Source of the DNA: Viola odorata
Lineage: Eukaryota > Streptophyta > Magnoliopsida > Malpighiales > Violaceae
NCBI GenBank assembly: GCA_963691705.1
Contig: OY829537.1
Span: 70,453,352-70,517,351 of the forward strand
Length of the DNA: 64,000 nucleotides
Reading direction: 5' to 3'
Every line of letters begins with the position of its first letter. Positions within the stretch are counted from its first letter, which is position 1. The notes below the pieces were generated by a model, which saw only the letters and a program-made list of their open reading frames with translations, searched no databases and had not been told where the DNA came from. Shown here in pieces: positions 45,600-55,771 of the stretch. The translations under genes and the position numbers were made by a program.

Positions 45600-46690
45600 A
45601 GCAATTTAAATTCAATTATTTATTATACCGCCTACATGGTCGGTCGCATTTAATTTTCTGCAATATCAACTGCTTTAATTTTTCGCAAAACTGCTGGAAA
45701 TCCTTCCGCAAATTATCAACTGTTTAATTTTCCGCACTTTAAATTTCAGCAATTTACTTTCGGCAATTTAAATTCAATACCGCCTACATGGTCGGTCGCA
45801 CTTATCAACTGTTTAATTTTCCGCACTTTAAATTCCAGCAATTTACTTTCAGCAATTTAAATTCAATACCGCCTACATGGTCGGTCGCATTTTAATTTTC
45901 GTAAACATTCAACTGCTTTAATTTTTCGCACACTGCTGGAAATCCTTCCGCAAATTATCAACTGTTTACTTTTCCGCACTTTACTTTTCCGCACTTTAAA
46001 TTTCAGCAATTTAAATTCAATACCGCCTACATGGTCGGTCGCGATATCAACTGTTTATTTTCTGCAATATCAACTGCTTTAATTTTTCGCAAAACTGCTG
46101 GAAATCCTTCCGCAAATTATCAACTGTTTACTTTTCCGCACTTTACTTTTCCGCACTTTAAATTTCAGCAATTTAAATTCAATACCGCCTACATGGTCGG
46201 TCGCAATATCAACTGTTTATTTTCTGCAAATATCCAACTGTTTATTCCCTGCATTATCAACCTGTTTTATTTTCTGCAAATCATTAAACTTTTTTTCTTC
46301 CCTGTAAATCGCCAATAGCATTTAATTTTTCTGCACTTATCAAAACAGCATTTCATTTTCGTATGCGTAAAATCTATCATTTTTCGCATGCAATCAACCC
46401 AGCATTTAAATTCTCGTATGCGTAAAATCCATCATTTTTTGCATGCAATCAACCCAACATTTAAATTCTCGTATGCGTAAAATCAATCATTTTTCGCATG
46501 CAATCAACCTAGCATTTAAATTCTCGTATGCGTAAAATCAATCATTTTTCGCATGCAATCAACACAGCCTTTAAATTCTCGTGTGCTTAAAATCAATCAT
46601 TTTTCGCACGCAATCAGCTCAGTATCTCATTTTCGTATGCGTAAAATTCATCATTTCTCGCATGCAATCAATTGTCGCCATTTATTTTCA
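45600..46690 (+). repeat. Tandem repeats inside the F2 5' LTR
   Basis: First come imperfect units ending TACATGGTCGGTCGCA with TATCAACTG spacers (45600-46240). Then come 55-bp units with TTTTTCGCATGCAATCAAC (46336-46690). The right LTR has the same arrays with small copy differences. Confidence 0.88.
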
Positions 46691-47573
46691 TGCACTTATC
46701 AAGCTCAGCATTTAATTCTCGTATGCGTACAATCCATCATTTTACGTGTACAATCAATTGTCATTTAAAATTTTCATTGCTCAGTTATTTCTCAAGCTAT
46801 CAGTAACACTCTCGTTTTGTAGGTTAATTTCAAGCTTCGCTCGAAAGTACGCCTCACAAGTCCTTTTTATTTATTCGATGCCTTTCGCAAATATCAACTG
46901 CATGCATGATATATAGAACTGCTAGAATTAAAATCAACCCACATGAACAACGTGTTTAAAGAGTTGCTTAAAATGCCATGTTCATATGATTTTAAATTCT
47001 CGCTTGTATTGACTGCATGTACATGGGGACTTTTGATCCCACTTCAGTTTTTCACTTTAAAATCAATCATTTAAATTGGTACTCTGTTAGCCATCCATGT
47101 TAGGATCACGTAGTAATTAAGTTAATCATGTATGGCCCGATGATGAAATAAGAGGGCGCTCATTCAGTCTTACGGAAAATTCAGTCCCATCACGATCATA
47201 AAAAAGACTAAAGTGACGATTCCTCTGAGGGCCCCCTTTTTCAAAACGCATTTCTCAAACACCTTTTTAAACACCTCTCTCATCAACCGGTAACCGTTTT
47301 CGGATGTGTCTCGGGTGCCTAACACCTTCCCGAGACCATAATACGACCCCGAACCTTTGTCTGGGGTCCAGACCCCTTTTTTTGTGCCTTTAGTTTTTTA
47401 CTTATTATATTTCCTATGCCATGACGATTAGGGTTCCCTAAGCCTAGCAACCAAATTAGGGTGGCGACTTCATTGCATGCTGCTAGGCGTCCCTTTTTAC
47501 GCCGAGCATTGTAAGGTCTCAAATTTTGTTGCACACTCGCGAATTTTTTTTAAATTTCCGAGGCTCGACAGTT

Positions 47574-47591
47574 TGGCGACTTCACTGGGGA
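47574..47591 (+). promoter_or_regulatory. Primer-binding site of F2
   Basis: TGGCGACTTCACTGGGGA, three bases after the LTR. It differs from the F site at two bases. Confidence 0.75.
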
Positions 47592-48102
47592 AGGCTAGGG
47601 TCGGAGCCGGTTTTATCTTTTTAGAGAGGTGTTTTATTTGTTTATTCAATTGCTGGTCTGTTTATTTATTTGCTTTATCAATTGTCATATGCATTTCATA
47701 GCGCCCTACACCCAGGGGACAATTACCAAATTAGGAGGGTAGTAGTGACGCCCTAGGACACATGTCCTGGGTAGTGTTCACCAATCCCAACTCGGATGAA
47801 CCCCTAAAGCCAGTCGAAAGGTTATACGATTTCGCAAGGAATCGGGCGACTGGACGACACTTTAGGGACCTTTTCATGGTATCATCCGGGAACCATTCAA
47901 GCCAGTTAGAAATGTCGGAATCAGAGCCCCAGCACGTACATCATGATTATACCTGTTTGTCGTGACATATTGATGTGATTTTTCTATTATACGAACTGCA
48001 AATTTCTCACACGTGTAGGTTACTTTGCATTTAAAATTTTATTTTATTTTATTTTATTTTTTTGTTTTTTGTCCCACAGGACCCATTTTTTGCTCATTCG
48101 AT

Positions 48103-48270
48103 ATGTCGGCACCTATACTACTTTCACTTGATATTTTCGGGGAACGAAGTTTCAACGATCAGACACTACAAAGCCGAAGTGCCGCTTTAGAGGCTGAGAT
48201 AGAGATGCAGAAAGGGGAGTGGGCTTCAATGGAGTACCTTTGGCAAGAGAACTCGGACGCCCAGGATTGA
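48103..48270 (+). CDS. Small leader ORF 1 of F2, 55 codons
   Basis: ATG at 48103 to TGA at 48268. FNDQTLQSRSAALEAEIEMQ is the F2 version of the helical stretch in F. It lies about 0.5 kb after the primer site. Possible remnant of an Ogre-type pre-gag ORF; no known domain. Confidence 0.45.
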   Translation: MSAPILLSLDIFGERSFNDQTLQSRSAALEAEIEMQKGEWASMEYLWQENSDAQD

Positions 48271-48751
48271 CACCTTCAGGGAAAGGCTCGGAAATCGGCA
48301 AATCTTTTCTTTTAGCTAGGACCCCTGATTTCATCTATCTTAGCCATTTTTGATGAACTTAGGAAGTTGGTAAGCTTACCATACTTTTGTAAACACTTTT
48401 AATAAAGGCGTACTCTTTCGGATATTTATTAAAATCATTTCATCTTTTCCATATCGATTATCCATGCAAACGCAACTGAAAAGACCATCGCGAAAAAAAA
48501 AGAAGAGAAAATCCCTCCAGGATAAACACAGTCGTTTCACCCAAAGAACCGAAAAATCAGACCAAACATTCAAAAAAAAAAAAACAAAAAAACAAAAACA
48601 GCCAAATATTGCCCACTCGTGGCTTTGTCCTCTTAGCTTATCACGACCTCCAAGTTCATGGCATTGATTGTCATCCCTCCCCTCGGTTGGGTTCACCAGG
48701 CGTCAGGCCCTACGTCATTTGCAAGTACAGTATGAAAGAGATCTTCCTAGC

Positions 48752-48901
48752 ATGGCGGCATTGGTTGCCCCTGCTGATTTGGGTTTCGTCGTTAGCATCT
48801 CAGGTTTGCTTCATATCGGGGGAATGTATAGAGGCTTCTTTCGTATCTTGTCAACCACTGGGATTCCTCGCCTCACCGACCTCCTTGGAAATATCAAGTG
48901 A
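48752..48901 (+). CDS. Small leader ORF 2 of F2, 49 codons
   Basis: MAALVAPADLGFVVSISGLL to GIPRLTDLLGNIK, stop TGA at 48899. Same length and position as the ORF at 42958 in F, with seven or so replacements. It precedes gag by about 175 bp. Confidence 0.45.
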   Translation: MAALVAPADLGFVVSISGLLHIGGMYRGFFRILSTTGIPRLTDLLGNIK

Positions 48902-48979
48902 AAGTGTGGCCGGAAAATGAATGAGCAACGTGGAGGCCTCGGGATTGCATATCACCTGTATATCCTCACTTGTATTTGC

Positions 48980-49005
48980 TTTTTCTGTGTTTTTCCCTTT
49001 TTCAG
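48980..49005 (+). other. Acceptor-like pyrimidine tract before F2 gag
   Basis: TTTTTCCCTTTTTCAG ends at 49005, about 70 bp before the gag ATG. In F the matching site reads CAAG. It could be a 3' splice site for a gag mRNA. Confidence 0.4.
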
Positions 49006-49075
49006 GTTCACAATAGCTCCTCGAAAGCAAGCTACTCCGCACAGGCTCCCCCTAACTAGACTTCAAAAACGAAAA

Positions 49076-50671
49076 ATGACTGAACCGGCCAAGACCGATG
49101 AAGCACTAATGGCTAGAATCACGGAGTTAGAGGAGCAAGTTAGGATCACTACAGAAAGAGCCACCAGGGCCGAAAAGGAAAGAGATGAAGCTGTCGCCGA
49201 AGTACCACAGGGTTTTGATCTCCCTCAAACAAAAGGACCTCACTCTTCGCTCATCGTCGCAGGACCTTCCGTACTCCCGCCACTTTCTGGTCCCCCGGGC
49301 CATTGGAGATGGGTTAGTCCCTTCACTGTACCCAACGTTGCGAGTCCTCCAGTTAAGACGGGTGAAGAGATCTCCCCGTCGCTTCAGTACCTTTCAATCA
49401 ACCCTGCTGTGGACCCCAGTAAGAGTCAGGCCCACCCAGAGGACCTGTATCTCCCCCCTATTCCTCCAAGCACAATTCCCGGACCTGTGGGAACTCAGCT
49501 CCTCACTTTCAACCCAGCACATCCTCAGTTCTCATCAGAACCTACGCTACCCTTCGGTTCTAACCCCATCAGAACCGAGAAACCAAAAAGTGACAGACTG
49601 AATCTTCTCGAGGAAAGACTCAGAGCAATCGAAGGGGGCGATCCATTTGATCCCACTGGTCCCGCCGATATGTGTATGGTCCCCGGGATCGTTATACCTC
49701 CAAAATACAAGATTCTAGATTTTGAGAAGTACACTGGGATCGAGTGCCCAAAAACTCACCTCAAGGCCTATTGCAACAAAATGGCCGATATGATACACAA
49801 TGAGCCCATGTTAATCCATCTGTTCAGAGAGAGTTTGGCCAAGCATGCCTTGACCTGGTACATGAGTTTGGATGGGGTTAAGATCAAAACTTGGAGAGAT
49901 TTATCGGATGCTTTCTTCAAGCAATACAAGTTCAATTTGGAGGTAGCGCCAGACCGTTCTGATCTCCGAAATCTTGAGAAAAAAACTGAAGAATCGGTGA
50001 AAACTTATGCTCAGAGGTGGAGAGAACTAGCTTCCAGGATTTCACCGCCCTTGAATGACAAAGAACTCATATCCATTTTCGTGGATACCTTCAAGGCTCC
50101 CTACTACACTCATCTTATATCCAATCCATCAAATAACTTTTCTGATATGGTCATGGTGGCGGAAAGAGTCGAACAAGGGATCAAGTCGGGGAGAATCGAT
50201 GTTTCCAGACCAGAGGTAACACCTAAGAAAGAGCCCATCATGGAGAAAGATGTCAACTTTGCCTCTCACCAGCCTAGCTACGAGCCACCTTCCTCGCCAC
50301 CTCCTCAAAATCCTACACCATTTTCACCATCTCCATATAACCCGCCAAACAACCAAAATAACCCGAGTAACCGTTGGAACCGGAGGCCACTGCCAACTCT
50401 TCCCGCTCCTCTGGGGGAAATTTATAAACATCTCCTGGCGGCTGGACAAATCGTGCCCACCCCAATGGCACCTCTGCAACCTCCTTACCCAAAGTGGTAC
50501 GATCATAACGCTAGATGTGAGTACCATGCTGGAGCTCAGGGTCACACGATAGAAAACTGCTTTGCCCTAAGAGGAAAGGTTCACCACTTGATCAAGAATG
50601 GATGGATTTCTTTTGAAGGGTTAGCCAAAGGACCTGACACGACCGTCTACCCTCCTCCTACCAACCTTTGA
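49076..50671 (+). CDS. F2 gag, intact
   Basis: 531 codons from ATG 49076 (MTEPAKTDEALMARI); the frame is open upstream to 48917, but this ATG is the one conserved in F. Residues about 10-45 are helical, 60-220 proline-rich. The Retrotrans_gag core lies at about 225-370 (FRESLAKHALTWYMSL, AQRWRELASRISPPLNDKEL). A second proline-rich part and the CHHC zinc motif C481-H484-H490-C495 (CEYHAGAQGHTIENC) follow, then KVHHLIKNGWISFEG. Gag would build the virus-like particle in the cytoplasm and bind the element RNA. The stop at 50671 is not followed by any protease or pol frame. It is the only undamaged long retrotransposon gene in the window. Confidence 0.88.
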   Translation: MTEPAKTDEALMARITELEEQVRITTERATRAEKERDEAVAEVPQGFDLPQTKGPHSSLIVAGPSVLPPLSGPPGHWRWVSPFTVPNVASPPVKTGEEISPSLQYLSINPAVDPSKSQAHPEDLYLPPIPPSTIPGPVGTQLLTFNPAHPQFSSEPTLPFGSNPIRTEKPKSDRLNLLEERLRAIEGGDPFDPTGPADMCMVPGIVIPPKYKILDFEKYTGIECPKTHLKAYCNKMADMIHNEPMLIHLFRESLAKHALTWYMSLDGVKIKTWRDLSDAFFKQYKFNLEVAPDRSDLRNLEKKTEESVKTYAQRWRELASRISPPLNDKELISIFVDTFKAPYYTHLISNPSNNFSDMVMVAERVEQGIKSGRIDVSRPEVTPKKEPIMEKDVNFASHQPSYEPPSSPPPQNPTPFSPSPYNPPNNQNNPSNRWNRRPLPTLPAPLGEIYKHLLAAGQIVPTPMAPLQPPYPKWYDHNARCEYHAGAQGHTIENCFALRGKVHHLIKNGWISFEGLAKGPDTTVYPPPTNL

Positions 50672-51490
50672 ATGATCATTCTCCCATAAGGGACCCATCC
50701 TGCTTACTCATCTAATGGCGATACCTACAATACTTTTTGTATAATAGTCGAGCCCACGACTATAAACAAGGGCGCTTCGTGGGAGGCAACCCACGTGTTC
50801 CTTTTAATATTTCTGGTTTTTTTAATAAAATTCAAACATTTTAGGATACCCTTTTCTAGTGAATTTAATATTTAATTCCCTTGTCATTTTAGACGCAATG
50901 AGATTTGTAAACATGGGGGCAAGCGAATGAAGTGACAACCAAAGGAAGGCGTTGAAAGATGTCAAAGCTCATTTTTCAAGGAAGTTGTCCTTCATGTTTA
51001 CAATTTCCCCTTGTCGCACTTTACGTTTCTGAAAATTATCGTCTCGCAGTTTACATTTCTGTGGTTTTGCATTTCAGGTGCAACGAGACTTGTAAACTTG
51101 GGGGCAAGCAGGTGAAGCGATGGCCAAAAGAAGGCGAAAAAATGTCCGAGCTCATTTTTCAAGGAAGTTGTCCTTTTACATTTTTGCAATTTCTGTTTCC
51201 GCAATTTCCGTTTCCGTAATTTATATATTCACAATTTACATTTTCACAATTTTTTCGCTATTTACATTGATTGCAAGGGTGCGTGCGTCATGTTGGCTAA
51301 AATCCTTAGTGTTCGCAAAAAAATTATCTTTATACATGTGCAACTTGGGCTAAAAAAAAAAAAAGAGAAGAGAGGAGGGAGAGGATGAAAACAAAAATCT
51401 CACGTTTTGAACGTTTTTTTTCAAGCATACTTTATCACGGCATGGATGACTTGTGCGTTCATTAGAAATTATATGAAACATACATGATTT
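50672..51490 (+). other. Non-coding region after F2 gag, no pol
   Basis: No frame with protease, reverse transcriptase or integrase motifs. Around 50940-51240 two copies of a segment with GCTCATTTTTCAAGGAAGTTGTCC are found about 190 bp apart. The hairpin at 50778-50795 is the other feature. Confidence 0.7.
50778..50795 (+). other. Perfect 6-bp hairpin after F2 gag
   Basis: CGTGGG-AGGCAA-CCCACG. The identical 18-mer occurs at 60471-60488 in F, and GGGAGGCAACCCA is a word I associate with the same region in other plant Ty3 elements. A structured RNA element is likely. Confidence 0.75.
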
Positions 51491-51670
51491 TGTCTGTTAG
51501 CTCTTATGTCCATGGCACGTCTAGACATAAGCAATCACAAAACATGTCCCTGTGAGTATTTTGGGCCTTCACGCTTTGTTTTTTTTTCATGAGTGTAAGG
51601 GCCTGACTAGATACTAGTTGAGTTCGCATAATATCCAGGGTACATGCGCCATTAGACATGGGATAGATAT
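51491..51670 (+). other. Conserved 3' non-coding block 1, F2 copy
   Basis: CTGTTAGCTCTTATGTCC near the start and CATTAGACATGGGATAG at the end. CTTATGTC and GACATAAG (both within 51500-51532) could form an 8-bp stem. Aligns with the Athila-like E1 and E2. Confidence 0.82.
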
Positions 51671-52009
51671 AAAGTGACATGGGACTTTTACGATTTTCTC
51701 CACTTTTTTCGTTTCTTCCCTCTTTCCACCATATATGTCATCACTCCCCCAAAACCGGCAATATCACTCATACCCCGGGAGCCAAAGAGTAGTTTCAGCT
51801 AAAATCGCCAGCCGGAAGTAAAAGCACGTCGAGTCCAAGAGCACGATGAAAGAAACGGAAAAGGTCACCACGAGATCGCTAAGGACCATCACCGAAGAAG
51901 CAGCAACGACGAAGGCCGAGGCCTCAAGACAGAAGGGGAAGAGATCAAGACAAAGGCTATGCTTGCTCTGCTCTGTTGCATTTTCAAATCAAATCAAAAA
52001 GGGGAGGGA

Positions 52010-52110
52010 TATAAAAAAAAAAAAAAAAAAAAAAGAGGGAAAATGAGAGGAAAAAAAGAAAAAGGAGAGAGGGGAAAAAGGGAAAAGAAAAGAAAAATGC
52101 TCAGAGACCT
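52010..52110. repeat. Purine-only low-complexity tract in F2
   Basis: About 100 bases of A and G with almost no pyrimidine on the plus strand. F has a similar tract at 61500-61620. Confidence 0.9.
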
Positions 52111-52199
52111 TCGACGAATACAAACAGTCGAGGAGCCAAAGCAATCACAGCCCGGGGATAACTCAATTCGAGAAAATCTCGAAGAAAACTTTCCCCAGT

Positions 52200-52450
52200 G
52201 AACTCTAGTAGAAAGGCCCAAGGCCAACTCGAGAAATCTCAAAGCAGCCTTCCCCTAGTAAAGTCAAGCAAAAGAGGCCCAAGGCCAACTCAAGAAACCT
52301 CAAAGCAAGCATCCCTAGTGAGAACCCGAGAAGAGAAAGGGGCCCCAGGCCAACTCAAGTAGTGAGTCGTAAAAGGAACAGCGACGACGCTCCCCAATGA
52401 AGACTCAAGAGAAGGGCCCCTGGCCACACGGAAAGCATCCCCAGCAAAAA
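52200..52450 (+). repeat. GGCCAACTCGAG-type tandem repeats in F2
   Basis: Imperfect units of about 60 bp, each with GGCCCAAGGCCAACTC followed by GAAATCTC and AGCATCCC. A longer version lies at 61690-62080 in F. Confidence 0.8.
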
Positions 52451-52713
52451 GCGAAAAGACTCGCGAACCTCGCCCTCATCCTGGCCAATCAGCAAAGCAT
52501 CGCTCATCAAAAGCCTTCCAACTCCTCAACAAAGCAATCCTTTCCCAAAACAAGCTCCTTTCCGGACATTTCATGTCCATTCATTCTTTTTCGTAAAAGT
52601 CCCATCGATTATTAGAACGCCCATGCATGTGCATCTTCATTCGAAGTATATTCACTCGGATTGACATTGCGAACTGTAAATTATGTATCATGTTAGTTGC
52701 ATCTTTATGAGTG

Positions 52714-52856
52714 TCAAACACTTAGCCTTGTTTCAGAGCGTGAGTGCAAACACTAATATCAGGTGAGGATTGCTTACGACTGCATGTTGTGGGAAAGTCT
52801 TGTCCTTGAGGTCGTTATTTCTTGAACAAGACGTAGACGCTACCTAGACTTGAATC
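52714..52856 (+). other. Conserved 3' non-coding block 2, F2 copy
   Basis: GTGAGTGCAAACACT, GGTGAGGATTGCTT and GGTCGTTAT in the same order as in E1 and E2. Confidence 0.85.
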
Positions 52857-53129
52857 AATCATATTCATATGACGAAAACTGAACGAACATTTTTATCCAA
52901 AAAAAAGAAGAAGAAAAGAGACAAAGGCTTGAATTTATTTTCTTAAACAAAGAAATCATTTTCATTCCAAACAAAAAAACTTGGGGGCAAGCCATGGGAT
53001 AAATGTAGGAATATTTGATATTTCTCATAGGTCAATTGCTTCTTCATGTTTCCATCTGTTGCTGCTTCGGGTTTTTTTCCTTTCAATTTGCAGGATACGG
53101 ATATGCTCCAGTGAAATCTCAACCAGAGG

Positions 53130-53270
53130 TCTTCGATGACAACATCGTTGTAAAGCCCTCGCCATCTTGGATTTTCCTCAAAGTCCAATCAACATCGAAT
53201 AGAGAACGTTACCACTCCTCAACCTTGGGTCTTCGATGACAACATCGTTGTAAAGCCCTCGCCATCTGGA
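53130..53270 (+). repeat. Two-copy repeat in F2 3' region
   Basis: CTTCGATGACAACATCGTTG begins two copies about 98 bp apart, each followed by AAAGCCCTCGCCATCT. F has a single copy near 62801. Confidence 0.8.
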
Positions 53271-53499
53271 ATTTTCATCAAAATCCAATGGATTCATACG
53301 GTCACGTCTCCCAAAAATTCATAAATAGTCATCGAATCAACATCAAAGCAAAGGTATGTTACCGTCAATCAATATCTGAGCGAAGGTATGTTACCACTCT
53401 CATTCACATAATTCTACATTTCGGCATAATTATTACTCCTCCTTGAGCGACTACTTTTCTGCATGTCTAAATAACTCCTCCTTGAGTGACTACATTTTT

Positions 53500-54690
53500 A
53501 GCACCAGCGTCCGGAGAGCGATAGCCTCGCACGATCGTGTAGTTACATCTTCAGCACCAGCGTCCGGAGAGCGATAGCCTCGCACGGTCGTGTAGTTACA
53601 TCTTCAGCACCAGCGTCCGGAGAGCGATAGCCTCGCACGGTCGTGTAGTTACATCTTCAGCACCAGCGTCCGGAGAGCGATAGCCTCGCACGGTCGTGTA
53701 GTTACATCTTCAGCACCAGCGTCCGGAGAGCGATAGCCTCGCACGGTCGTGTAGTTACATCTTCAGCACCAGCGTCCGGAGAGCGATAGACTCGCACGGT
53801 CGTGTAGTGACATCTTCAGCACCAGTGTCCGGAGAGCGATAGCCTCGCACGGTCGTGTAGTTACATCTTCAGCACCAGCGTCCGGAGAGCGATAGCCTCG
53901 CACGGTCGTGTAGTTACATCTTCAGCACCAGCGTCCGGAGAGCCATAGACTCGCACGGTCGTGTAGTGACATCTTCAGCACCAGTGTCCGGAGAGCGATA
54001 GCCTCGCACGGTCGTGTAGTTACATCTTCAGCACCAGCGTCCGGAGAGCGATAGCCTCGCACGGTCGTGTAGTTACATCTTCAGCACCAGCGTCCGGAGA
54101 GCGATAGCCTCGCACGGTCGTGTAGTTACATCTTCAGCACCAGCGTCCGGAGAGCGATAGCCTCGCACGGTCATGTAGTTACATCTTCAGCACCAGCGTC
54201 CGGAGAGCGATAGCCTCGCACGGTCGTGTAGTTACATCTTCAGCACCAGCGTCCGGAGAGCGATGGCCTCGCACGGTCGTGTCGTTACATCTTCAGCACC
54301 AGCGTCCAGAGAGCGATGGCCTCGCACGGTCGTGTCGTTACATCTTCAGCACCAGCGTCCGCACAGTCGTGAAGTTACATTTTCAGCACCAGCATCCGGA
54401 GAGCGATAGCCTCGCACGGACCTTCATTCACATTTCCACGTCAACATCAGGAGAGCGATAGCCTCGCACGGACCTTCATTCACATGGCCATGTCAACGTT
54501 CGGAGAGCGATAGCCTCGCACGGACCTTCATCCCCATTGCCACGCCGACATCCGAAGAGCGATAGCCTCGCACGGACCTCCCTTCTCATTTCCAGATCAG
54601 CATCCGAAGAGCGATAGCCTCGCACGGACATGCAACCTCATTTTTTTCATGCCAGCATCTAGCAATGCGATAGCCTCGCCTAGACTAGAA
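53500..54690 (+). repeat. 53-bp tandem array in F2, 16 exact-length units plus variants
   Basis: Sixteen units start every 53 bp from 53500 to 54295, each with AGCACCAGCGTCCGGAGAGC and GATAGCCTCGCACGG. A shortened unit and about five longer variants, ending CACGGACCTTCATTCACAT, continue to about 54690. The unit length is constant, so the array looks freshly expanded. It ends about 90 bp before the stem-loop of the polypurine tract. No spacers vary between units, so it is not a CRISPR array. Confidence 0.95.
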
Positions 54691-54782
54691 TTTAAAGCAT
54701 ACCTCCCCCCAGAGCGACATCATCACTGTAAGTTTGAGGTAAGACCCGCTGTGTCGTCAAAATTCAGATATAGGGGCAACTG

Positions 54783-54831
54783 TCTTTACTGCTTATCAAA
54801 TACTTCGATAAGACAGTAAAGAGGGGGCAAC
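54783..54831 (+). promoter_or_regulatory. Stem-loop plus polypurine tract of F2
   Basis: TCTTTACTGCTTATC pairs with GATAAGACAGTAAAGA with one bulged base (54783-54822). The right arm merges with AAAGAGGGGGCAAC before the LTR start at 54832. A very similar structure lies before LTR A. Confidence 0.82.
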
Positions 54832-55519
54832 TGTTGATACCCAAATTTTGACGCCATTTTTATTTAATTTTAGCATTTCTGTTATTCAGCCAATTTACAG
54901 TCATTTTCAGTTGATTTAATGTCGCTAGCATTTTTAGGTGTTTCGTTGCATTTTTGCATCATCGTCAGCATCGTCAGCCTTCGAAATCGCATTTTTAATT
55001 TTTCGGCATGTATTTTCATTATTATTATCATTAATATTTTTAGCTTTAAAAATCACATTTTTAATTATCCGGCAGTCGTTTGCTAATTTTTTCTTCGTTT
55101 TAGGTAATCACACGAATTTTAGGATTTTTTATATTTTAGCACATTTTTTAGTATTTTTATTATTTTATTATTATTTTTATTCGAGCTTTTATTGGACCCG
55201 AGTAAGTCTGCTCGGACAATAGCTCGACTTTAAAATGTTTTCCATCAACTAGTTGCCAGATTTTTTTCCGGTCGCAACAGTCTACAGCGTTTCGCGTAAT
55301 TTTTGGTGTAACGCTTTATTTTTTTCGTTCCCGCATTTTGCGTCTTTGAACACTAAAATAAACACGTTAAATGAGAAGTTCTCATCGTTTGCTGTAGACG
55401 GTTAAAACCGTCGTATTTTTCTCTACGCGTCGGTACCTTCGGCTCGAAAAGTCTGTATGTTTGCTCGACGGATCCGGCTCGAGGCTATTTAAATCAGATG
55501 AAAGGCCATTTGATCATGG

Positions 55520-55561
55520 CCATTGATCTGGTCAACCAAGGAAAGTCAACCAGATCAATGG
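55520..55561. promoter_or_regulatory. LTR palindrome with W-box cores (F2, 3')
   Basis: Same perfect 13-bp arms as at 44303-44344. Confidence 0.75.
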
Positions 55562-55757
55562 CCCTTGATTTATTGTGCATAATGCACATGCACAGTGCAA
55601 GGAAATTCTCAGCCACGAGCCCGCGCCCGAGCCACCTGCTCTCCTTCTCAGCCACGTCTTCGTCCGAACCCCTAGCCGTAGCTCCCTAGCTCCGCCATCA
55701 TCATGCCTCCAGCTCCTCCACGCGCAGCTCCCTCCGCCACTCTCCCACGCGTCTTTC

Positions 55758-55771
55758 GGCTATAAATAGCC
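55758..55771 (+). promoter_or_regulatory. TATA box of F2 3' LTR
   Basis: GGCTATAAATAGCC. If active, it would read outward into the second half of the F gag. Confidence 0.8.

Larger units (their letters stand above)
44702..46822 (+). other. Possible intron within the F2 5' LTR
   Basis: A consensus donor AAG/GTGAGT at 44702 lies about 125 bp after the expected start of transcription. A TTTTGTAG acceptor-like site ends at 46822. If used, splicing would remove the hairpins and tandem repeats of the LTR. The acceptor-like site is kept in the F LTR (near 40148) and LTR A (near 2780); the donor is weaker in F. Inference only. Confidence 0.4.
43615..47570 (+). repeat. F2 5' LTR
   Basis: Starts TGTTGATACCCG, ends GGCTCGACA (the right LTR has GGCGCGACA). 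It contains the palindrome, TATA box, strong donor-like site, hairpins, TACATGGTCGGTCGCA repeats (45600-46240) and 55-bp repeats (46336-46690). Open frames inside it are not genes. Confidence 0.94.

Noticed and set aside
53500..54690. Regular repeats resembling a CRISPR array
   Set aside because: Units are contiguous 53-bp copies with no unique spacers, in a plant retrotransposon 3' region.
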